NCBI RefSeq assembly: GCF_032854445.1
Contig: NC_088302.1
Location: 4,771,338-4,835,337, forward strand
Reading direction: 5' to 3'
DNA: 64,000 nucleotides
Source of the DNA: Liolophura sinensis
Lineage: Eukaryota; Mollusca; Polyplacophora; Chitonida; Chitonidae
Shown one piece after another: positions 42,701 to 54,700 of the stretch (position 1 is its first letter; each line of letters begins with the position of its first letter). Position numbers and translations under genes: made by a program. Below the pieces are notes generated by a model. The model was not told the origin of the DNA, did no database searches, and saw nothing but the letters and a program-made list of their open reading frames with translations.

Positions 42701-45700
42701 GTGCAGTCTCAGTAAGTGGTCAGCAGTCCTTGTGGGGCTGTTTGTGCAGTCTTAACAAGTGGTCAGCAGTCCTTGTGGGGCTGTTTGTGCAGTCTTGATA
42801 AGGGGTCAGCGGTCCTTGTGGGGCTGTTTGTGCAGTCTTAGCAAGTGGTCAGCTGTCTTTGTGGGGCTATTTGTGCTGTCTTAACAAGTGGTCAGCGGTC
42901 CTTGTGGGGCTGTTTTTGCAGTCTAAACAAGTGGTCAGCGGTCCTTGTTGGATGCCTTTGCAGTCTTAGCTAGTGGTCAGCAGTCCTCGTGGGACCATTT
43001 GTGCAGTCTTAACAAGTGGTCAGCGGTCCTTGTGGGGCTGTTTGTGCAGTCTTAATACATTTGTTATACACTAAGCTTACCACATTTTATGTTGATCACT
43101 TTTAGGTAATTATGTTTACCAATGACACGACTCTTTAGGCAGTCTAGCAGCATAAAGACTGTGGTTTACATGAACACTAACAAGCAAGATAATTGTGAAG
43201 TATTCACGTTTACCACTGACTATATTGCCAAAAAATGTGGGAAATATCCAGTAATGTGTACCATCATGATGGCAATTCTTACAAAACCTATTCTTTCACT
43301 GAAGCTATAATCATTGCTCATAAAAGCAGAAATAAATCTGATCAACCTGACCTATACTGACAAAGAATAGTTGTATCTAGTCCCAACTTAATATATATAC
43401 TGGTGTGATACTGAATGGACAGGAGATGTACAACTGTTTTACTCATATACATGGACACATATTTATTACAGCAACACAAACAAGTTACCCAGTTTGAAAA
43501 AACACCGCGTTCTTGTCCTTTCCCCACCTATATTATTCCTTCCACAAAGGACACCCAGCAAGTTTTTCACCCCCTATCCAGAGCCACCTGTGTACTTCCT
43601 CTGCCTGAGCATTGATGTGCTAATGAGGGTGCAGCAGTAACAATAATAAACCCCTGCCAGATCAGCCAGCTACATACAGCAAGGATTAAACACGCCTGCC
43701 ATATTATTACTCATATACAAGCATTTCATTGCAGGTGTCTATACTACACGGACAAGGGTCATAACGAACAGGTAGCGCAGACACTTCTGCAAGGCTGTTA
43801 CACCTAATTAGATTTACCGAGAAGTTTTGTGAGTCTAAGCACATTAGACCATTACAGGATAAAAGTTCTGCGAAGCTTTGTTGTACTGGCACCAGAATGT
43901 AGTGTGAATAATTGTGGAGAAGTCAGAATTCATCGTCTCTACGTGTAATGGAGAGATAGATAGAACACCTGTGCTCAATACATGTTCATAATACATGTAC
44001 CTTCAGTTTAGCTTTATTTCTGAAGGAAGCTCCACACAAAAAGAGAAAATGTTGCAAAGTTTAATGTGCCTTTTGCTGCTTGCTGTTTTGCAAATAGTGG
44101 CAAGTGACTACAAAATGGACTGCATTTTGAAAATGGACTCTTGTGAGTACAAACTGCATCTTAAACCTGACACGAACAACCATGGCCAGTGTCAAAATGT
44201 TCAGCTGTGGGGTGAAGCTCACCACACTACATCTCATCGTGCAAGGCGATCTGACAATTCCAATAACAATGATGAGGATGACAGCTATAAGGGTGCCACC
44301 AAGTTTGAAAAGAAAATTTTGAAGTCAATTGACCAACTATCCGTGCGGATGTTACGAGGTGTTCGGCGGATCGAACGGCAGGTTGATGACCTTGTGGAGT
44401 CTCTAAAGCTGAACAAAGAGAAACCGCCAAAGAAATGTCCCACTGGTTTCATCTCCATTGACAACTGGCCCTCATGTTACATGTTTTCCTCATTTGACAT
44501 GAGCTGGTATGAAGCCAAGGATTACTGTGCTGCCTTCGATAGTGACCTGGTGTCCCTGGGAACTACCAGGGAACATTTCATTGTCACATATTTCATCAAG
44601 AATAACAAAGGTAAATGTTTCACCTACTTTATCAAGAATAACAAAGGTATATGTTTCACCTATTTTATCAAGAGTAACAAAGGTAAATGTTTCCCCTATT
44701 TTATCAAGAGTAACAAAGGTAAATGTTTCACCTATTTTATCAAGAGTAACAAAGGTAAATGTTTCACCAATTTTATCAAGAGTAACAAAGGTAAATGTTT
44801 CACCTTTTTTATCAAGAGTAACAAAGGTAAGAGTAACAAAGGTAAATGTTTAACCTCTTTTATCAAGAGTAACAAAGGTAAATGTTTCACCTATTTTTCT
44901 AAGAATAAGGTAAATATTTCACCTATTTTATCAAGAATAACTAAGGTAAATATTTTACATATTCTATCAAGAATAACAATGGTAAATGTTTTATCTATTT
45001 TATCAAGAACAACAAAAGTAAATGGTTCCATATTTAAGGACACTGTTTATCTAAGCACCTCTAAATATTCTGGATTATACTTTACATAAACAAAATAAAA
45101 TAGTCTCCATTATTTTCCTTGTCATAAATAAACAGCCTGTTTCAATGTCCAGAATCGTTTATATTTGACATTAGTTTTTATGGGTAGTGTTTAAAAACTT
45201 TAGAGTCTTAAAGTTTGTATAAATTTTTTTCTGGTCAATATCTTTAGTCTAGAGTATGGTCTGGTACAAGAATATTTCTCACAACTTTAAACACTGTACT
45301 TCATTAAAACCACAAATACTTTCCAAAACTAATTTCCTCCCCGCATGTACGAATATTTAAGCATTATAAAGGTTTATATGCATTTATATACTTCCCTATA
45401 TATGAAATGTTTCTTCTCTACAATGGTTTACATATCTATAAATACATCTCTTGTATATACTGTCCTGCATGTCAATGAAGCAAAATTTACTTTCCTTGGT
45501 CTTACATATATCTTAAAGCTTCAATCATCAAGGTAGATATTTTACAAAACCAGATGTCTTCACTTGAGTCACATAAAAGTTTAATGATAATTCACATGCC
45601 TGTCCTTGTGCTTTGATTCCACAGAGTATAATGATGCTGCTGGTTGGTGGACCAGCGGGTCATTTGTCAGCAAAACAAAACAGTGGATGTGGACAGCTCA

Positions 45701-48700
45701 GCTCTTCCTGAAACCATTCTCATTTATAAAGTGGGCACCCGGGGAGCCTGATGAAGAGGCCGCTCAGTGTATGGTTGTCGCCGGTAAGGATGACCATCTG
45801 TGGAACGATGAACTCTGTATCCTCCGCTACAACTTTGTGTGTGAGGCAGACGCCAGGGCACTCTGAACTCTCCATGAGCTATCTGTGAGGCAGACGCCAG
45901 GACACTCTGAACTCTCCATTAGCTACCCTATTTCTTCTAATTTTTAGGGCACCTGATCTGCTCATTTTAGTCAATAAATATGTAACTATAGCAGGAATAT
46001 TGAGTTTTTTGAATATATTTTTAAAAGATACTGAATCTTTTTTCTCACATGGTTAAACCGTCTCATGAACATATTCACATCTTTACTTTTCCAATAAGGC
46101 TGGTAAAGAAATGTGATATTCTACTTTCAACACCGCTAATATCTGTCCCAAAAATAAAAAGAATTAGGGTATCTGTGAGGCAGATGCCAGAAACTTTTGA
46201 ACTCTTCATTAGCTATCTATGTCAGGAATTCTGAGCCCTGCATTCTCTAACTTTGCCTGTGAGGCTGACATGACTAAGTCTGTAAGGCAAACGCCCCACA
46301 AACTCTGAACTCTGGAAACTTGCCCGTGGGGCAGATCCTAGGGAAGGAGACATCATCATGAAAGACACCTGTATAGGTGAATCTTGTAGAACCTAACAAA
46401 AGCTGTGTAAGCTCTATACTACACTGGAGTTTGTATTCACCCCCATGTACATGAATAAAGATCATTTCAGACAATAAAGCAATTGTTTTTCAAAAATCCA
46501 GCATGGGGAGCAAGATTCTGAGATAATGTACACCTAGAGTGAACAATCAGACCATTACAGCCTGCAAAACAAAAAAAAAATTAAAATTTTTCCTGTTTTT
46601 TCACTCCAATCATAAATATGGAGCTCTGTCTATGGCATTAGGAAACTGTCATCCAAAATTACCTCATAGTCTGGAGAGCTCCCTGAGCTGACGGCTGTTC
46701 CATCTTCTGCCCTCCACTCGACAGACACCCTGCCCACTGACCCCTGGGCCCTGACCACAATCAGCTCCACACTCCCGGCTTCCTCTGAGGTGTGAACCTG
46801 TCAGGTGGATAGGTAGAAACTAGGATTTTACACATGTACACACAGGTATGTGACATCAAAGTCTGTGAACAATTAACCAGCAGAATCAGGCTTTAGTTTC
46901 TTGGAAGAAGCACTTACTGTCCAAATCTCAATGAAGCTTACATGTAGTGGCAACTATGTGTAAAACTTGCCTGAACATGACCGCAACCAGCCACATATAT
47001 CCAAACATCAATGAAGTGAAAGAACACAAAACAAGTTGCAAGAGTTTTTTTTTTTTTTTCAATTTATTTCAATAAAACGCAGACAAATGGTTGAATTTGA
47101 AAGTGGGTTTTGTGAATCACTTTACTTGTCAATGACTTCACAAAAGTTTTTTTCATTTCCAAAACCATATATTTATTTATTTATTTATTTGATTTGTGTT
47201 TTACGCCGTACTCAAGAGTATTTCACTTATATGACGGAGGCCAGCATTATAGTGGGTGGAAACCGAGCAGAGTCCGGGGGAAAGCCACGGCCATCCGCAG
47301 GTTGCCAAAACCATATAGACATGTGACAACTGATTGAAAATTTTGCTGGAACACAAGCAAATTTTGTTAGTAGTTTACCTCTGGGGGGCTTGTAGCAGGC
47401 CTAATGATGGGGTCAGTCGGGGATGGCGGGGTGGGGGAGGATGAGAACTGTAGCAGGCCATAGGGGTGATCATTCTCCTGGATGACCACCAGGGCACGGC
47501 TGCTGTTTGGGTTGATACTGGCCCCGCTGGTCGGGGTGGAACTGTGCTGACCATCCCCAGGTAATGCCTCGGTCAGCACAACCTCGTAGTTCTCTGCCAT
47601 CTCTGGCTCAAGGTCATCCAACACTGTCAGGTTCAGAAGCTGGAATAATCAAAGTCAAATAATATATTACCACAATAAATGACTGACTGCCTACAACCTA
47701 TTTTGGTTCTGTCTGGTTTCCTCCCACCACAACGCTGGCAGGGGTCTTAAAAGTGAAATATTCTTGAGTACAGTGTAAAACACCGAATATCTAAATAAAT
47801 CAAATACAACCAACTTTATAAGCTGAAGCTGGATGTGAAACTTTAATTTATTCATCTGTTTATTTCATTGTTATTGATTTCCACTCTGAAGAATTTTACC
47901 AGCAACCTTAACAGCAAGTTACTGACGTACTTTCACACATGTAATGTACAGATATATTCGGCATATTGGTGGGAAACAATAGAGTAATTCATTGACTCAC
48001 TGGTACTCAAAGGAAGGACCAATGAGATGAAGGAGTGAGGGTAGCTATCATTACAAGAAAAATTAAACATGAAATGATATCAGACAGTTGATCCTGAAAG
48101 GAAATCATTAATACCTGTGTTTTCTGTCCTGGTACAAAACTTATGTTACCAGTCGTGTTTGTAAAGTCTCCTGTCAGAGTGTTACTGATAGGCTGACCCT
48201 CCACAACAACAGACCATGTGACTGTCACCTGACCGCTGTCACCAAGGAGACGTTCTACCAGACAGGAGAAGACCTGATCCTCAGGAGTGGCACCCACACC
48301 CTCACAGTCTCCATCAAATCCAAACAGTCCATTGGCATTGTCACTCTTCAAAACTGCAGAGCGAGAAGGGAGGTCACTTTCAGATTGATTTAATCTAAGC
48401 ACAAAACTTGTTTTTACACTGTTTTTTTTTACAGTTTTAACATACTATTGTCAATGTTAGCATCTTTTTCAACATTTTAGTAGTGAAATGTCACAAGTAT
48501 ATGTTGTTATTATAAGATAGCCTCAAAGGCCAAAAAACTTGCGTGCTCCTGAAAAACTTAGTATAGAGTAGTTTCTATGCAACTGAGCTCGGCTCAACAG
48601 CTGAGCTAAACATGCTTACAAGGACCAGTAATGACTGAAAATATATCATGATTAATATTTGTCCCCGATATTTTACTGATATATGTTTTGTATGGAGTGG

Positions 48701-51700
48701 AGCATTTAATATGTAACAACAAACAAGGAAAGAACTTTTCTAGCTCAAACTTGCATCGGTCAAGAAAGTTACATGAATTGCCTCACCTGTGACGGTTGCC
48801 ACGGAGTTGTTCACATCAATCCTTCCGCCCCCACGGACACTGACCAATCGGATCATGAAGGATTCCTCTGGCTCGGACAGGTTATCCTGTACTGATGAGA
48901 TCACCAGGTCTGCCTCACGTACTCCCTCTCCAAACTGGACTGTTCCTGACAAGGGAGATAAGTCAGTCTCCATGGCTTGCTGATAGCGCTCTAACACCTC
49001 ACTGACAAGACAACAAATACACGTACAAAATCATTAAGAACTGACATGAACAGAAACAAACAGTAATTAAATAAAAAAACTACATTGGCTTAAACACTTG
49101 ACTTAAATCACCCAAATTTGGATGTCTCTTAGATGACACTGAAATTAATAATAGAATTTTTGAATCTGAACTATTTTTTAATGTACTTCAGGCTAGAAAC
49201 ATCAAACCTCACATGTCGCTGAGGTAAATATAGGCTTATATACTCTTTTAATATTTAACTGCTCACCCAAGTTGAGATGCACTGTAAATGCCTAATTTAC
49301 TAGGATAAATTAAATGGACTATCTTATTTTCAGAGAAAGTCACTCAGGAAAATTAACTAGAACAATAAAGTTCACAATAAAATGCGACGAAATCTGGATT
49401 CCCGTGATTTAAATGTAATTCTGAATCGACGCATATCACATAATTCTGCTGGAATAATAAAGGTGTTATCCTCATGTCTTACCACCTTTAACGGTAAAAA
49501 ACAGTGCAGATGTTTACAAAATTTACCAGCATACTGGGTAACCTTCATAATGAGCCTCTTAATTTATGTCACAGTAGTTCTTGTGCTCAAAACTGTACAT
49601 GTCAACAACCCTCAAAGATATAAAGCTTTTTACAAGCATGTGGTGAAGACACACAAGAGCATGGAGATTACCTGGATGACAGTGGCTTGCCAATAATCTG
49701 AAAGTCCTGGATGTGTCCAATAAACTTGGTGTTACTAGCAATGGGGGAGCCCACTAACAGCTGGCCACCCTCCTTGTCCAGTAGTGCGGCGGGCACCAGT
49801 GTCCTGAAAAGTTCAGCAAGCAAGTTAGTATATATACATATATGTTGTGATTAGAAAAAAGCTGGCTCTCGGCGGTTCTCTATTACTTGAGGCCAATGAC
49901 ACTTGATTCTTGTTTCCTAATCAAGTATTCTGGAAAATATGGATGATGGGGCAAATTTTCATTCTTTATCATTGTTATTTCAGATATCTTTTATGACTAT
50001 CTCAGTTTTGTGACAATTTCTGGAAAAATAAAATCATGAGTTCAGGTGCACAGGGGTAAGATGATGTGCAGGTGGTGCTGAGAAGCTAGGAATCTGGTGG
50101 GAATGGCCTAAGAAAGAGTAATATATTACTACTTGTATCTCACGGACAGTATTTCTGACTGTGATCAAGCTTAATGATACCAGTATTCAATATTATACAA
50201 GTATACAACAGTATACAAGTATGGCTAAGTTTCAAGTTTAAAAAAAAAATTTCAGAAGCAATGGTAGCGTATACATGCCAACTTGATTCTGTGAATTATT
50301 AGAGAAGATTACAAATCAATCATAATACAAGTGAGTCATGTTCAAATCTGATTGTTGAATGTTGTTTTCAAAACTGTGACTTACCTGTTAACAATCAAAT
50401 TCCCGTCCAGGTAAAAACTAGCTGCACCTGACCCAACAGCAACAACAACATTGTGCCAGTTACCATTCTGGATGTTTGTTGTTGTCAATGCCACAGTCAC
50501 CTGATTTATCTGATAAAACACAAGTTATCACACTCTAAGTTTTATATTTGGTATGTTATTTATTCAGAACATAACCCAAGGGTTGACAAAACAACCAAGT
50601 TTTGTATTACACCATGACATATTCAGACTTCCTCTATTAAAAAAACTGTTTGATCCACCCTTTTTTGGAAACCATCAACATAAATTCATCTCATTTAGAT
50701 TGTTCATGGAAGTATGGCATTAAGCAACAAACAAATAAATAAATATATTTGTTAAGAATGTAGAAATTTCACCTATATTATAGTCTGCAAGAAGTAATCA
50801 CTGACAAACAAAACATGGTCAACCACCATTTTCTTTGCAGTGATGTACAAGAATCTAAAACATTTGCAACTTTAATTTAGTTCTCCCAGTCAGATGATAT
50901 GTTAACATAGAATGGGCTAAGGTGAAAGATGACAGTGGGCACACTCCTACCAACATGTGTATCAACACTATGCAACAGTTTATGAAAGCTAGTAAACAAT
51001 TTGATACATTGCATGTATTTTACTAATACATAAAACATTTTTTTGTGATAACACCAAAACAAAAATTAAAGCAACATTAAACAAACAAACAAACACAATT
51101 TGGTTATTACCTGTCCTACAGCAGAGTACTGGAACTCCAGAGAGGTAGAGAGTACGTTTGTCCTCAGTTTGAGGCTATAGTAGAAGGTGAGTCCATCTGG
51201 GGAGGTCTTGGACAGGATGAAGGAGTCCGTGTCTGAGAAAGGGATGAGCCAGACGCTGATGGTGAACCCAGCCTGGAGGTCAGAGGGCAAAGGTTGGCGA
51301 TCCACAGGGATGGATACCAGTGAATCTGCAAACAGGAAAATCATGATTATTGTTACTGTTAACAATTAAGTCTTCATGATCTATTCTGAATTTTGCTGGA
51401 GCAAAACAGCAAATAAGTTAAGTATAAAGGGTGACTGTTGTTTAGTTAAAGAAAACATACCATTGCAAAGCAGCAGAAAATTTTTTCTCACAGTCATAAA
51501 AATTAGATTTGTTTATGTTTTCGCATTTATTTAAAATAGTTTGCTCCAGGGAGAAAAAACTTTTTTAACAAAAGCTGAAACAAATATTTGATACAAGCTG
51601 GTAAATTCCTTCTTTGTATAGAAACTAAAATGAGAAGTCTTTACTCACTCTGACTTCCGTTTAAGAAATACGGTATAGTTCCCGAACCAGAGCGTTGTTT

Positions 51701-54700
51701 ATCTGGTGTAGGCTGCACATTGTACCTTTGTCCCCAGAAACAGGAGGTCCCATGAGCGAAGATTTCACTGGCAGGGGAGGCAACCTCCCACAGGATCTGA
51801 ACAGGAATTAATAGTTAACAAGGTAATGTCATTAAACACGACCAGATTAACCACAGCTGCATTGTAAAAGATAACACTGTCTAGCATATAATAATTCATA
51901 TAATTCCTTTCACATAACAGCTGACTGATGATTTGCAAACACACCACTATCTGGGGTACCATATATCATGTATAATTTCAATAAACTTGATGACTTGATG
52001 ACCTGCAAATACACCATTATGTCTGCAAAAACATCACCACCTACAGTAAGAGCATTATTTATAGAGTACATCACTATTTATAGAGTACCTTATCTATTTT
52101 CCAAAAACATAAAATGTGACAATCTGTAAAGCCACATTATATAGAGTTACAGTACTGCAAACACAGCACTATGTACAGAACACAATAGAATTGTCATCAA
52201 TAAAAAGGAGTAGCTTATATTTTTGGATGTTTCTACCAAATCAACGTCAAAATTAAGCTTTTTCTTCAGAAGCTGAAATCAGAGAAACACATTAGGACTT
52301 ATACTTACAGACACCTGCCCATACGTCCCCTGCAGCCTCTCCACTACCATCTGCCCTCTGCTGGACTCCTCCTCCCCAGCCAGGTAATCTTCTGCTACTC
52401 TCACCTCCAGGAGGTCACCGCGGAAACGGAACAGTCCATTAGGGTCGTCACTGGGCAGTATCTCAACGGAGGCCCCCAAAAAGTCAGGGTTGCCAAGGCG
52501 ACCAAATACATCACCTATTCCACCTGTCACATGATATGAGTTATTATAATACAAACCTACCTGAAATAACCATACAATGTTTACAAGTTCCACAATAAAA
52601 TATACGACTGAAAAAACAAACATTAAATGTTTGAAAATTCGTCCTTGTTCAATGCATCATTAAGTAAACTTTGTGGAGTACAGTCTGACTGAGCAGCAAC
52701 TTTTTACTATCGTATGAAGCTTAACTCAAACGATAGGTGTAAGTTTGCGTCACACATGTCAGTCACAGAATACAATTTATGTGGACAATCCCCTACAAAC
52801 AGTATATCATACCTGAGACATTAATAAGGGTCAGGATGAAGAATTCACTCATCTCAGGTATGTTATCTGCTATGGGAACAAGGTTGATAGTGGCACGAGT
52901 TTCAGATGTGTCAAAGGTCACGGAGCCTGTCAACTGGACAAAATCATCTTCCTGACCAATAGCTGACTCAGTTGTATTCCTGGTCAGCTCCCAAAACACC
53001 CGAACTGCCCCGAAATCACCTCTCTCACGAACAACACTGCAGGAAAAATAATAAATTACTGTATTAAATGTTACTCGAAGATACGAGTTAAATATTATAC
53101 CTTAAAATGAGTTAAACCTGTAAAATTACAATAGTATAATTAGAAACAAGTCTCTTTTTGGTCACTATAAAAAAAAATTTACTAAACACAGAAATATCCC
53201 TCGGCCCCCTACTACTTTCAAAAGGGGAGTAACTCCTTAGAATTCAAGTTCGAAATATGACAGTTTTACAACAAGGCTGCCGACACACATGTAAGCATGT
53301 AAAAGATTATGAGTCTAAAAGTCAGGCCCTTGCTGACATGCCATATGACATCTATAACATCCTGCTTATCATCACATAGCTCAATGTGAGAAATTTGCTC
53401 TGTACAAAATTTAACAGTTACAAGTACTTTTCTAAAAACCAGGTATCCAAAACATAACTTTATATTTGAGAGTGTAATGAAAAGATTCAACATGACATGC
53501 TCAAAGCAGGTGTTGGTTTAATCCAGGCACTAGTGTTCCCTCCACCCATACACCTAGCCACTATCATATAAGTGACTTTCATCCAGGCACTAGTGTTCCC
53601 TCCACCCATACGCCTAGCCACTGTCATGTAAGTGACTTTCATCCAGGCACTGGTGTTCCCTCCACCCATACACCTAGCCACTGTCATGTAAGTGACTTTC
53701 ATCCAGGCACTAGTGTTCCCTCCACCCATACACCTAGCCACTGTCATGTAAGTGACTTTCATCCAGGCACTAGTGTTCCCTCCACCCATACACCTAGCCA
53801 CTGTCATGTAAGTGACTTTCATCCAGGCACTAGTGTTCCCTCCACCCATACACCTAGCCACTGTCATGTAAGTGACTTTCATCCAGGCACTAGTGTTCCC
53901 TCCACCCATACACCTAGCCACTGTCATGTAAGTGACTTTCATCCAGGCACTAGTGTTCCCTCCACCCATACACCTAGCCACTGTCATGTAAGTGACTTTC
54001 ATCCAGGCACTAGTGTTCCCTCCACCCATACACCTAGCCACTGTCATGTAAGTGACTTTCATCCAGGCACTAGTGTTCCCTCCACCCATACACCTAGCCA
54101 CTGTCATGTAAGTGACTTTCATCCAGGCACTAGTGTTCCCTCCACCCATACGCCTAGCCACTGTCATGTAAGTGACTTTCATCCAGGCACTAGTGTTCCC
54201 TCCACCCATACACCTAGCCACTGTCATGTAAGTGACTTTCATCCAGGCACTGGTGTTCCCTCCACCCATACACCTAGCCACTGTCATGTAAGTGACATTC
54301 ATCCAGGCACTGGTGTTCCCTCCACCCATACACCTAGCCACTGTCATGTAAGTGACTTTCATCCAGGCACTGGTGTTCCCTCCACCCATACACCTAGCCA
54401 CTGTCATGTAAGTGACTTTCATCCAGGCACTAGTGTTCCCCCCACCCATACACCTAGCCACTATCATATAAGTGACTTTAATCCAGGCACTAGTGTTCCC
54501 TCCACCCATACACCTAGCCACTGTCATGTAAGTGACTTTCATCCAGGCACTGGTGTTCCCTCCACCCATACACCTAGCCACTGTCATGTAAGTGACTTTA
54601 ATCCAGGCACTAGTGTTCCCTCCACCCATACACCTAGCCACTGTCATATAAGTGACTTTAATCCAGGCACTAGTGTTCCCTCCACCCATACACCTAGCCA

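Noticed and set aside
43995-44048. Earlier Met start for the lectin
   Set aside because: Starting at 43995 would bury the signal peptide behind 18 residues; the Met at 44049 places it at the N-terminus.
48361-48410. Upstream acceptor for exon 15 at CTTAG
   Set aside because: It gives an immediate stop in the required phase; CTCTGCAG at 48354 gives the proper linker.
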